Below, piece by piece: positions 1-9,576 of a stretch of DNA of 32,490 bases (the stretch's first letter is position 1; the number at the start of each line of letters is the position of its first letter). Origin of the DNA: an uncultured cyanobacterium (GTDB taxonomy: Bacteria > Cyanobacteriota > Cyanobacteriia > Thermosynechococcales > Thermosynechococcaceae); the NCBI GenBank assembly GCA_937951315.1, contig CALFCG010000007.1:1-32490 (forward strand), read 5' to 3'. The translations under genes were made by a program, and so were the position numbers. The notes under the pieces were generated by a model. It saw nothing but the letters and a program-made list of their open reading frames with translations. It was not told the DNA's origin and did not search any database.

Positions 1-564
1 TATCCGTCTACGGTGTGTATGAGATTGCTGGCTTTCTCAGAAAGAATAAATGAAAGAAGGCTGACTGGTACTGTGCATCCATATGTCCTAGAAAATAAAT
101 TTTAAAGCAGAAAGAAAATTGATTCTCTGGCTGTTTACGTATTTGTACCGAAGGTTGGAAAGAGTCCGATCAGGCGAAAGTTATAGAAGGGATATACAGG
201 AGGTCTGGCATCCGTGATTATACGGATATAGCCTCAGTAAGCCCTATAAATACTAGCGTTCTGAGGAGAGCCATTGCCAGCTTTGTCGGGCAATGTTTTG
301 GCTCTAAATCGGTGATGTATATGATCTTAGTCCTGGAAATAGCTCATTCTTTCTTGAAATTATCTTTGTGTTTCTAAAAAAGAGCTTTTTGAAAATCTAA
401 ATTGAGTACGTTTTCGGAGGCTAAGTGGGGAACGCTAAAGATAACTTAGGAACATGAAGTACGAGTCCTATCGCCAGTAATGGCACCAGACTCTTCTCTG
501 CATAAAGGTAGAGTGCCAACTTCAAAACACCTGTCCTTAATCCAGCAATTTAACGGAGGCAGAG

Positions 565-650
565 GCGGTGTGACAAAAGTTTGTTCTGAGGTACCAGCTC
601 AAAGCAAACAAGAGTGCGACACACATCCCATCTAAATGGGCTCACACCGC
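565..650 (+). promoter_or_regulatory. Structured leader: nested inverted repeats upstream of the DUF11 operon
   Basis: GCGGTGTGA (565-573) is exactly complementary to TCACACCGC (642-650). Enclosed are a GTTTG...CAAAC/TGAG...CTCA stem-loop (~580-609) and CCCAT-CTAA-ATGGG (627-640). Confidence 0.45.
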
Positions 651-664
651 AACTCTGTTAGTCG

Positions 665-3277
665 ATGCCTAGTTTCGCAAGTTTATTCAGTCAACCAGCT
701 AACAAGACACCTATGAGACACGATACATCACAACCCAAAAGAAGAGGGAATAAGCTCACTCGGCCCCTAGCGATCGCTGCAATGATTGCTGGTGGATTGA
801 CTCAGCCTCTACTGCCCGTCCTCGCAGCTGGTACGGCTGCAGGCGTCAGCATCAGCAACACTGCGACTGCGACCTATAGTGATGCGCCAGGTGGCACCGT
901 TATTAATGCAACCTCTAATACTGTCAACATTACCGTCGCTGAAGTGGCAGGCTTAACGGCTGTTCCCTCTGGTTTTGAAGACGTTGACGGTGGTGCTGTA
1001 GAAGCAGGTGATACGCTACGCTACCTCTTCGATGTTACTAACATTGGTAACGCTCCCACTGACGTCTTCATTCCTGGTATTAACAACATCGCCACTGAGA
1101 ACTTCAACGCGACGACCGTTGAAATTGTTGATGCTGCAGGCACTGTTCTTGCGACGGTTCCAGCCGCTGGTGGAACACTGAGTTCTCTCTCTATCCCTGC
1201 TCTAGCTGATTTAGATCCAGATACAGTTCTGCAAGTGCGAGTCTCGGGTACACCTGCTGCAGGAACAACTGCTGGTGCCCCGGTCGGTGTCACTCTGGGT
1301 AATACAGGCCCAGACAACAACAGCGCTAGTACTCAAAACCAACCTGACAACAACGACCCAGCAAATGGCGATAACTCAGCTACACCACAGGACATCCGCA
1401 CGATTGATGCTGATCCTGCTAATGGTGCCCCTGTGAATGGTGAGCGAGAAGCCAGTGCGACTCAATCTATCCCCTTTGCAAGTTCAGTCAGTCCTTTGGC
1501 ATTGGCCACTGTCACTAAAGTTGCCTCTAATGTTTCTCCTGGCCCAACAGCCGGTGCGAATGACGATTTGATTACCTATGACCTTGGCTTAAGTGTTTCG
1601 AGTACTTCACCCAATGCAGCGTTTACTGCTGAAGATCTTGAAGGTACTGAAATTAGTGTTGATAGTGTCAATGTCGACCGCATTTTGGTCTCTGATGCTA
1701 TTCCGGTAGGGACAACCTTGTCTACTGCTCCGGCATTGTTGCCGAATGCACCTGCAAACTGGCAGATTGTTTACACCACAGATGCGACAACGATTGATCC
1801 TCTTAGTGCGGCATGGACAACCACGCTGCCTGCGGGAACAGTGACACGCATCGGTTTTATCTACACAGGTGGGGCCACTCTGGCTAAAGGAAGCACCGTC
1901 AGTCCTTTCCAGTTCACGGTTCGTACCACTGGCTTACCTAGCACTGGTGGCCAAGTTGCTAACATTGCTCAGGTCTTTGGTGAAACGGTTGGTGATCCTG
2001 ACAATGAGGTCATTTATGATGAGTCAGGTGATAGTCAGCCCAACAATTTCAACGATAATCAGACGCCTCCTGATCCCTCAGGGAGTGATTATGATCCCAC
2101 TACTGATACGGGTGTTGCTGATCCCGTTACCCAGGGTACAGATACAGGCAATGACAACAGTGGTTCTGGCCCCGATGGTGAAGATAACGTCGTTAATATC
2201 GGTGACGCTGCTGGTGGTGATGACATTCTCAATGGTCCTGATGGCGTTGCGGGTGCAACAGGTCCCACTGATGACAATGATGACTTTACCAACCAGGCGA
2301 CGAATGTCCCTGCTGGTATTGGCCCGACAGATACTTTCAACCCTGCACCAGAAGACTTTGACAACACGATTCAGAACCCTGCAAGTTCTGGTTTCATCGC
2401 TGATGTCACCATCGAGCCCATTTCGCCTACTCAAGCTGAAGCTGCCGATGATGGTCCTTTAACGGGTCAATACGGCGCTGACGCCGATATCCCCACCGGT
2501 ACCCTGGTTACGATTTCCTACGATCCAGATGGCATCCCCGGAAATGGTGACGAGCAAACTGCCACCTATAACTACGATGGCACTGATTTCAATCTTGTCA
2601 GCAGCACAACGGGTGGGGTCACTGATACAACTCCCAAACCAGTTAATGCAGGTGATTTGCCTGCAGGTCAGACTATCGACTACACCACTACGGTTGATTT
2701 ACCGGCTGGCGTGAGTCCAAACGATGAGATTCCGATTCCGGTTATCGCCTTTGCGGATGATGATCCTGCTGGTACCCCTGGTTATACCGGTGAGACCACA
2801 AACAACGTCACCATCGATCGCCTCTACACCGGCTTCATGGAGCTGACTAAGGAAGTGCAGATTTACGATGCTAATGGCAATATTGTTCTGCCTTTCACGG
2901 CAGATCAACCCACCATTGATGCTGTTGATGTTGAGCCTGACTATCAGCTTGAGTATCGCATCTCTTACGAGAACATTTCGACACCAGTTGTGGGTAACGG
3001 CAATGTGGGTCTAACAGCCTTTGACTTTGAGGTTGAAGAAGATGGTAATGCCGCTGTGGGCAGCAACACCAACAACTGGGCTGGCTTCACAGACCATGAG
3101 CAGAACACCAGCGCCACTCAGGGTGGGATTGAATACTTTACGAATAGCCCTGATGTGACACCTCTCACCACTTCTGATCCAATTAGTGGCACAAAGGTCG
3201 ACAAGTACGTCAACACTGTAGGTCAGGTAGACCCAGCTCAAGCTGGTGAACTACAGTTCCGTCGCCGAGTTAAGTAA
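665..3277 (+). CDS. DUF11/conserved-repeat-domain surface protein with signal peptide and acidic Asp/Asn/Gly-rich central region (true start may be 713)
   Basis: 870-aa ORF. Hydrophobic signal segment LAIAAMIAGGLTQPLLPVLAA, then SISNTATATY...SNTVNITVAEVAG and GDTLRYLFDVTNIGNAPTD, typical of DUF11 proteins. Confidence 0.85.
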   Translation: MPSFASLFSQPANKTPMRHDTSQPKRRGNKLTRPLAIAAMIAGGLTQPLLPVLAAGTAAGVSISNTATATYSDAPGGTVINATSNTVNITVAEVAGLTAVPSGFEDVDGGAVEAGDTLRYLFDVTNIGNAPTDVFIPGINNIATENFNATTVEIVDAAGTVLATVPAAGGTLSSLSIPALADLDPDTVLQVRVSGTPAAGTTAGAPVGVTLGNTGPDNNSASTQNQPDNNDPANGDNSATPQDIRTIDADPANGAPVNGEREASATQSIPFASSVSPLALATVTKVASNVSPGPTAGANDDLITYDLGLSVSSTSPNAAFTAEDLEGTEISVDSVNVDRILVSDAIPVGTTLSTAPALLPNAPANWQIVYTTDATTIDPLSAAWTTTLPAGTVTRIGFIYTGGATLAKGSTVSPFQFTVRTTGLPSTGGQVANIAQVFGETVGDPDNEVIYDESGDSQPNNFNDNQTPPDPSGSDYDPTTDTGVADPVTQGTDTGNDNSGSGPDGEDNVVNIGDAAGGDDILNGPDGVAGATGPTDDNDDFTNQATNVPAGIGPTDTFNPAPEDFDNTIQNPASSGFIADVTIEPISPTQAEAADDGPLTGQYGADADIPTGTLVTISYDPDGIPGNGDEQTATYNYDGTDFNLVSSTTGGVTDTTPKPVNAGDLPAGQTIDYTTTVDLPAGVSPNDEIPIPVIAFADDDPAGTPGYTGETTNNVTIDRLYTGFMELTKEVQIYDANGNIVLPFTADQPTIDAVDVEPDYQLEYRISYENISTPVVGNGNVGLTAFDFEVEEDGNAAVGSNTNNWAGFTDHEQNTSATQGGIEYFTNSPDVTPLTTSDPISGTKVDKYVNTVGQVDPAQAGELQFRRRVK

Positions 3278-3288
3278 AGCGAAGGCAT

Positions 3289-3314
3289 TGGGTGAGGCCG
3301 ATACCCCTCACCCA
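3289..3314 (+). terminator. Intercistronic hairpin (possible attenuator or processing site)
   Basis: TGGGTGAGG (3289-3297) and CCTCACCCA (3306-3314) form a 9-bp perfect stem just after the stop at 3277. No long T-tract follows. Confidence 0.45.
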
Positions 3315-3374
3315 GCGCCCGCTCTTTTCCAAAAGTCTTCATTGTAGTTTTTGAATTTGTAAGGTTTTCTGATT

Positions 3375-3935
3375 ATGAAACGTCGCTTATCTATGGGGCT
3401 CGGTATTCTTGCAGTCGCAGTAGCCGTTCCTTTTGCCAGCAGTACTCCCGTTCTTGCTAATCTGCAGCAAGCCGGCGAAGCACTTGTCCAGCAGATTTTG
3501 CAGCCCCAAGTCAAATTGGCTCTTTCCGCTGAGAAGCAAGTGATCACAACTGATTCTGAAGGCAAAGAAGTCCTCTCTTGGGAGGCCATTGAAGGAGATG
3601 TCACGGTCCAGCCTGGAGACATTCTTCGATACACCCTCAATAGCGAAAATGCGGGTGATAAGTCTGCTTCTAGCCTTGTTGTCACCCAGCCTATTCCTCA
3701 AAAGACAGCTTTCAAGGCTGAGTCTGCGCTGGCTAATGGTGCTGAGTTAGCTTACAGCATTGATGCTGGCAAAACCTTCTCTGCTCAGCCGCTGATTGAA
3801 GAAACTCAGCCCGATGGTTCTGTGAAGATGGTTCCGGCACCCGCTGAGATGTACACCCACATTCAATGGGACTACAGCGATTCGCTGCAGCCCATGGCGA
3901 CGGTTAGCGCATCTTACGAAGTTGCGGTGAAGTAG
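3375..3935 (+). CDS. Small secreted DUF11-like protein
   Basis: 186 aa; signal peptide MKRRLSMGLGILAVAVAVPFASSTPVLA; GDILRYTLNSENAGDKSASSLVVTQPIPQKTAFK is a DUF11-type motif. Confidence 0.85.
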   Translation: MKRRLSMGLGILAVAVAVPFASSTPVLANLQQAGEALVQQILQPQVKLALSAEKQVITTDSEGKEVLSWEAIEGDVTVQPGDILRYTLNSENAGDKSASSLVVTQPIPQKTAFKAESALANGAELAYSIDAGKTFSAQPLIEETQPDGSVKMVPAPAEMYTHIQWDYSDSLQPMATVSASYEVAVK

Positions 3936-3945
3936 AGCTTAGCTC

Positions 3946-3975
3946 AGGGGGACGGATCGTCCCCCTTGTTTTTCT
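3946..3975 (+). terminator. Rho-independent-like terminator
   Basis: AGGGGGACG-GAT-CGTCCCCCT stem-loop followed by TTGTTTTTCT. Confidence 0.75.
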
Positions 3976-4129
3976 CAAGTATTTCTAACGTTCAATCGAT
4001 GCTTGCAGGCACCCAACGATGCCTGACAGGCTTCGTGCGGCCAAAATCGCTTCAAACCTGGCTGATGGTCTCAGCCTTCTGAATTATTACGATCCTTTGT
4101 TCTCGATTCCTCCACAGGAGCCCACGCTC

Positions 4130-5728
4130 GTGAGATACGCTCACTTCAAATCCATTGCTAGACCCGTATCAAAATGGCGGCGTGTATTGGTGACAGCTCT
4201 TTTTGTTAGTCATTTGCTTCCGACGGTTGCGATCGCACAAACAGCTGTACCCGAAGATGACGCCGATGAAGCGGATGAGTTGGCGTTAACGAATACAGCC
4301 AGCTACAGCTACTCAACGAGCGATGGTCATTCCGTGCAAGGTTTCACCCGAACTCTCAGCAACCCCCTGGATGCGTCCCTCCTCGATCCACGCGGTCAAA
4401 TTCTAGGTTGCGGCGGTGAACTGCTGGATGATTACACAGGTTTTACCGTCAGTTTGTATGATGTTGACCCCAGCGACCCGACAGGCTCCAGCATCGGGAA
4501 CTTGATTCCTCTGACGCGCACCGAACTGCCTGATAATCCCAACAATAATATTCCTGGGGGGATTAGCCCTAATACCACGAACCTTAATCCTTACCCGCTA
4601 AATAACCAGGACGAAGGGGAATACAGCTTTCTGTTAGATCCCAATCGAGGTCAGTTAGATGTTGGCGACACCTACATTCTGATCGTAGACGTCCCTGATG
4701 AGTCTATCTATACGCAGCGTCGCGTCAAGTTAGAAATCCTAAGTATTACCCCGACGGCTAACCGCAGCCTTGTGAGTTATCGAGCCACGTCTCTGGATGG
4801 AGAGCCGATTTCTGCTTCTGGCAATGACCAACTAGAACTGTCCGAAACAACGCTAATTAGTGATGCTGAGCGCATTTCGCTGCAACTTCTAGCGCTTCAA
4901 TTTGCTGGCGCACTCTGCCCGGCCAGTCAAATTCAAATTACCAAATCAGGCGATCGTGCTAATGCGGCACCGGGCGATACCGTTCTTTATCGGCTGGGCA
5001 TTCGCAATGTTAGTGGCGACCCTCTTGATAGCACGGTCGTGACTGATGTTCTGCCCACAGGCTTTAAGTTCCTCGACAACGCCACTAGAGCCGAAATCGG
5101 CGGCGAGATCGTTCCCATCAATGTGGAGCGCAACGGCATGGTGGTCACCTTTAGTACCAATGCTGTTCTAGAAGCAGATGCTGTTCTCAACATTGTCTAT
5201 GCTGCACAACTGACGCCTGATGCTATGCGGGGTGATGGCCGGAACACTGCCACTGTGGCAGCACAACGCGTGGATAACAACATGGAGGTCCGAGATGGTC
5301 CATCCGTGCATCGAGTCCGGATTTCTCCCGGTATTGTCTCTGACTGTGGCACGATTTTAGGCCGCGTGTTCGTGGACAAGAACTTTGATGGAGAACAACA
5401 ACCGGGTGAACCGGGTATTCCTAATTCCGTGGTTTTCATGGATGACGGCAACCGCATTACCACCGATGCAGACGGCCTATTCCATGTTAAATGCGCTCTG
5501 CCTGGCCAACGGGTCGGTGCTCTAGATTTAACCACTTTGCCGGGATATACAATCGCGCCGAATCCCTACTTTGTCGAGCGCAACAGTCCCTCACGGTTAG
5601 TGCGGTTAGCACCGGGTGGTTTGGTGCGAATGAACTTTGGGGTTACACCCACCTTTCAAGAACAGACGGAGTCTCAGACAGATGAGAACTCTGGCAGTTC
5701 CACGCCTCAGCAGGAGTCAAATCAATGA
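4130..5728 (+). CDS. DUF11/SdrD-B-like surface protein (ORF track start 4019; GTG at 4130 preferred)
   Basis: ACAGGAG lies upstream of in-frame GTG 4130, which begins a signal-peptide-like VRYAHFKSIARPVSKWRRVLVTALFVSHLLPTVAIAQ. DUF11 segment GDTVLYRLGIRNVSGDPLDSTVVTDVLPTGFKFL; SdrD-B-like GRVFVDKNFDGEQQPGEPGIPNSVVFMDDGNRITTDADGLFHV. Confidence 0.8.
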   Translation: MRYAHFKSIARPVSKWRRVLVTALFVSHLLPTVAIAQTAVPEDDADEADELALTNTASYSYSTSDGHSVQGFTRTLSNPLDASLLDPRGQILGCGGELLDDYTGFTVSLYDVDPSDPTGSSIGNLIPLTRTELPDNPNNNIPGGISPNTTNLNPYPLNNQDEGEYSFLLDPNRGQLDVGDTYILIVDVPDESIYTQRRVKLEILSITPTANRSLVSYRATSLDGEPISASGNDQLELSETTLISDAERISLQLLALQFAGALCPASQIQITKSGDRANAAPGDTVLYRLGIRNVSGDPLDSTVVTDVLPTGFKFLDNATRAEIGGEIVPINVERNGMVVTFSTNAVLEADAVLNIVYAAQLTPDAMRGDGRNTATVAAQRVDNNMEVRDGPSVHRVRISPGIVSDCGTILGRVFVDKNFDGEQQPGEPGIPNSVVFMDDGNRITTDADGLFHVKCALPGQRVGALDLTTLPGYTIAPNPYFVERNSPSRLVRLAPGGLVRMNFGVTPTFQEQTESQTDENSGSSTPQQESNQ

Positions 5729-8700
5729 AGCGCGACCGACAGTCTTCTGCCATTCGCGCGAGTCTTCTGGGACTGATCATCAGTGGTGGTTGGACGCTTG
5801 TTCCAGCCCTTGCTGCAGCCCAAACCTCTAGCCCGGAGCAGGCACCTGCAACGGCTGCTGAAGTCATGTTGCCCAAGATCGAAAAGACCGAAAGGCGAGA
5901 GCAGGCAGCCCCCCCGACGGTCGTTCAACCCGAGACTGTTGCAGCACCCTTTCAACCTGCGGCTGTTGAAGTCTCTGAAAGTCATGAAATCGCAGCTCCT
6001 ATCGAGACAGAGGTCCTTGACTCCGTCCTCCCGAGTACTGATCCTGAGACAACTGCGGTTCCTGTGGAGACAGAGGCTGTTGACGCGAGTCTCCCCGGTA
6101 CTGCCCCTCAGACACAGCCGGTAACAGTTCAGACACAGCCCAGTCCTACAGAACCTGCTGTACAGGAAACGCCTCAGGCTCAAGGTATCCAAATTCTATC
6201 TCCTCCCACAGGCGCAGTCTTAAAGCAGCCTGCTTCGACTGTGATTGTGGAGTATAACGTCGGTCAGAAAGTAGATCTCCGGGTTAATGGCGACTTGGTG
6301 GATCGCAGCTTGATTGGTCGTACCGAAACCGATAGCAAGACAGGCAAAGTTCGGGAGACTTGGTACGGCGTTATCTTTGCGGCGGGAGGAAACACACTCA
6401 CGGCTCATTTGGGGAACGAGCGCAACCCCAGTACAACGGTTACCTTAGAAGTTCCCGGTGAACCGGCTCGCCTTAAGGTCCGCACTCGCGAAACCCGCCT
6501 GCCGGCGGATGGCCGCTCCACCGCCACTGTGGTGGGTTATCTCTTGGACGAGCGTGGAAATCGATCCAGTTGGGATGCCAGAGTCACCCTAGAATCCAGT
6601 GATGGTGAATTCATTGGTGTTGATGCGAGTCCCAGTGCTCCAGGCTTTCAAGTTGAAGCGGTTAACGGTGAATTTACCACTGAACTCCAGGCCGGTCGGG
6701 ATACTGGAGCGATCACGATTCGAGCCACCAGCGGTGATATGGAAGGCTTTCACCGGCTGCAGCTAATCACGCCTCTGCGTCCCTCGGGTCTCCTGGCGGG
6801 TGCGGTTGATATCCGTCTTGGTCCTCGGGGCACGGACTTTTTTGATAGCTTTCGTGATTTCTTGCCCACCGATCGAGATAACGGGTTTGAGTTAGACACT
6901 GAAGCCTATGGTTTTGCGACCACCTCCGTTGGAGAATGGCTGTTTACCGGCGCCTTTAATACTGAGCGCTCGCTCAATGAAGATTGTCGCGGTGAGTCGA
7001 CTTTGTTCCGAGCAGACGTTAGCTGTGGTGACTCGAATTACGGTGTCTATGGTGATAACTCAACCGTGGAGTCCGTTGCCTCCTCCACCGATAATCTCTA
7101 CCTCCGCTTGGAACGGACATCTCCTGTTCCCAATGCGGGGATTGACTATGTGTTGTGGGGCGATTACCACACGGATGAATTTTCTCAGCCCTCTCAGCTA
7201 TATTCGGCCACCAGTCGTGCCCTGCATGGTGCCAAAGCCAACTATAATCTCGGCAACCTCCAGGTTACTGGCTTGTATGGCAATAATACCGAGGGTTTCC
7301 AGCGAGATACGATTGCGCCAGATGGGACCAGTGGTTATTACTTTCTCTCCCGTCGTCTGCTGATTCCAGGTAGTGAACAGGTCTATATCGAAGTCGAAGA
7401 ACTTGATCGTCCCGGTACGGTTTTAGAGCGTGAACAACTGTTGCGGGGGGCTGACTACGAAATTGACTATGATCGCGGTAGCATCCTCTTCCGTCGCCCT
7501 GTTCTACGCACCGATGTCACTGAAGACGGTAAGCTTGCTGTCCGACGTATTGTTACGACCTATCAGTTTGAAGGGGAAGGCGGCGGCACTGATATTTATG
7601 GCGGGCGGCTGCAGTACAATTTTGCTCGCGGTCTAGATCATGAAAAATGGCTGGGTGCGACCTATTTCCTTGAAAATCGCGGCGACCAAGACTTTGAGCT
7701 ATTTGGTGTTGATGCCTATGTCGCGTTGGGGGGCGATCGTCACCTGATCGCTGAATATGCGCATTCTGAAAATAGTCTTGATTTTGGTGAGACGGTTAGT
7801 GGTGATGCGTATCGCCTTGAATTTGAAGGCTCTGTCCTCAAAGATGTCTTTGGTCGTGCGTATTTTAACCATACCGATGCTGGTTTTTCGAATACCGCGA
7901 CCACTAGCTTTGTTCCTGGCCAAACCCGTTATGGTGCCGAGGTCAGAGCTGAGATTACCAATTCCACGAGCCTGAAAGCCAGTTTTGACCATGAAGACAA
8001 CTTTGGGGTTGCCCCGGAACCTCTAGATTCCTTTGATGAGCTGATCCGTCCTGGGTTTACCCCTACCCCCGGAGCCTCTCTCGATAATTCCCTGACCACC
8101 ATCTCTGCCGGTATTCAGCAGCGGATTGGTCGTGGCACGCTTGGGGTTGATTGGGTGCATCGAGAGCGCAGGGGGGGATTTAACGATACAAACTCTGATC
8201 AACTCCGCACCAGCTTTGTGACTCAACTCACGCGTGATTTGAGCTTCCATGCCTATAACGATTTAACACTGTCTTCTGAGTCAGATCCTCTCCACCCCAA
8301 CCGGACAACTATTGGTCTTGATTGGCAGGTTCATCCCGGTATTACCGTGGGCTTAAATCAGTCTTACTTTACGGGTGGTCAGTTTGATGATGAATTTCTA
8401 ACCAGCCTCGACATTCAGGGTGAGCATACGTTTGACACCGACACCACCATTAGAGGACAACTGTCCCTAATGGGTGAATACGGCATTGCCGGACGATTTG
8501 GTATCGATCAGGGCATCAACCTTGCACCAGGTCTGCGGGCTGACCTTTCTTATGAACATGTGTTTAATGGGCTCCGAGAAACAGCCGCAGACCAGCAGTT
8601 CCTTCAACCTGTGGCGGTGGGTTCTGGCGCTTCGGCTATCGGCTTGACCTCTGGCGATAGCTTCGGTGTGGGTCTCAGCTACACCGATAATCCAGATTTT

Positions 8701-9495
8701 AAGGCGAAGGCGCGGTTTGAGTATCGCAATTTTGAGTCCCAAGGCACGAATATGGTGATTACGGCTGATGCTTTAGGTCGAATCAACAATCGTCTGACAA
8801 CACTCCTCAGCTATAGTCAGGCCAGCTCTGCGAATCAATTGCTCAATGCTTTAGGAACCAGTCGCGATCTGAAGTTGGGACTTGCCTATCGCAATCCTAA
8901 CGATGATCGATTTAATGCTCTACTTCGCTATGAGTTTCGTCAGAATCCGGCACTGATTCCGGAAACGATCTTGTTTGGGCGGGGCACGGGTTCAACCGAG
9001 CATCTACTCTCTGCGGAAGCAGTTTATGCTCCTAGCTGGCGGTGGGAACTCTACGGTAAATTTGGCCTTCGCAACAGCCGCACCCGTCTTGCTAAGGATT
9101 TAATTGGCACGAGTACTGTGGCTTTTGGTCAGGCGCGGGCAACCTATCGGTTTGATAAGCGCTGGGATGCCTCCCTTGAGGGCCGCTGGATTGCTCAGCC
9201 CAGTGCCGGCTTCAACGAATTCGGTGTTGTGGGTGAGGTGGGTTATTATCTCAATCCGAATTTGCGTCTTGGGGCCGGATATGTGTTTGGCGGTGCAAGA
9301 GATCGCGATTTGGGCAATTCTCGCTCTGCTAGTGGTCCCTTCTTTGGCATCACTGTGAAGCTCGATAACAACTTACTGAAGGATTTTGGATTTCGTAATC
9401 AGGTCGCTCCCAAACAGCAACAGGAGTCCTTGGTGGATCCGACACAGGCGGAGGAATCCCAAACGTTGATTGATGCTCTGACGCCTGAAAGCTAA
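5725..9495 (+). CDS. Large exported protein: P/E/T-rich linker, Ig-like domains, C-terminal outer-membrane beta-barrel
   Basis: 1256 aa; ATGA overlap with the upstream stop; signal peptide; Ig-like segment (LPADGRSTATVVGYLLDERGNRSSWDARVTLESSDGEF); IPGSEQVYIEVEELDRPGTVLEREQLLRGADYEIDYDRGSILFRRPV motif; long run of alternating amphipathic strands to the C-terminus. Confidence 0.8.
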   Translation: MKRDRQSSAIRASLLGLIISGGWTLVPALAAAQTSSPEQAPATAAEVMLPKIEKTERREQAAPPTVVQPETVAAPFQPAAVEVSESHEIAAPIETEVLDSVLPSTDPETTAVPVETEAVDASLPGTAPQTQPVTVQTQPSPTEPAVQETPQAQGIQILSPPTGAVLKQPASTVIVEYNVGQKVDLRVNGDLVDRSLIGRTETDSKTGKVRETWYGVIFAAGGNTLTAHLGNERNPSTTVTLEVPGEPARLKVRTRETRLPADGRSTATVVGYLLDERGNRSSWDARVTLESSDGEFIGVDASPSAPGFQVEAVNGEFTTELQAGRDTGAITIRATSGDMEGFHRLQLITPLRPSGLLAGAVDIRLGPRGTDFFDSFRDFLPTDRDNGFELDTEAYGFATTSVGEWLFTGAFNTERSLNEDCRGESTLFRADVSCGDSNYGVYGDNSTVESVASSTDNLYLRLERTSPVPNAGIDYVLWGDYHTDEFSQPSQLYSATSRALHGAKANYNLGNLQVTGLYGNNTEGFQRDTIAPDGTSGYYFLSRRLLIPGSEQVYIEVEELDRPGTVLEREQLLRGADYEIDYDRGSILFRRPVLRTDVTEDGKLAVRRIVTTYQFEGEGGGTDIYGGRLQYNFARGLDHEKWLGATYFLENRGDQDFELFGVDAYVALGGDRHLIAEYAHSENSLDFGETVSGDAYRLEFEGSVLKDVFGRAYFNHTDAGFSNTATTSFVPGQTRYGAEVRAEITNSTSLKASFDHEDNFGVAPEPLDSFDELIRPGFTPTPGASLDNSLTTISAGIQQRIGRGTLGVDWVHRERRGGFNDTNSDQLRTSFVTQLTRDLSFHAYNDLTLSSESDPLHPNRTTIGLDWQVHPGITVGLNQSYFTGGQFDDEFLTSLDIQGEHTFDTDTTIRGQLSLMGEYGIAGRFGIDQGINLAPGLRADLSYEHVFNGLRETAADQQFLQPVAVGSGASAIGLTSGDSFGVGLSYTDNPDFKAKARFEYRNFESQGTNMVITADALGRINNRLTTLLSYSQASSANQLLNALGTSRDLKLGLAYRNPNDDRFNALLRYEFRQNPALIPETILFGRGTGSTEHLLSAEAVYAPSWRWELYGKFGLRNSRTRLAKDLIGTSTVAFGQARATYRFDKRWDASLEGRWIAQPSAGFNEFGVVGEVGYYLNPNLRLGAGYVFGGARDRDLGNSRSASGPFFGITVKLDNNLLKDFGFRNQVAPKQQQESLVDPTQAEESQTLIDALTPES
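6004..6129 (+). repeat. 63-bp (21-aa) imperfect tandem repeat, two copies
   Basis: ETEVLDSVLPSTDPETTAVPV (6004-6066) followed directly by ETEAVDASLPGTAPQTQPVTV (6067-6129). Confidence 0.7.
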
Positions 9496-9576
9496 AGATT
9501 TGATGACTCTCACATCGCGATGGTTTTCTCAATGACGCTGTTCCCTAATGCACCCAAAGGTTTTGGAGTTTGTATC

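Noticed and set aside
1-660. Search for a tRNA or other standard RNA gene in the left flank
   Set aside because: No cloverleaf or TpsiC-type motif was found; only the hairpins reported near 481-650 and an imperfect one at 267-305.
1869-2462. 197-aa ORF on + inside the first DUF11 gene
   Set aside because: Out-of-frame shadow ORF with biased, repetitive composition (L/M/V/S-rich) caused by codon bias of the real frame.
3308-3701. Minus-strand ORFs (125 and 104 aa) opposite the small DUF11 gene
   Set aside because: Antisense shadow ORFs; composition not protein-like and overlapping one another.
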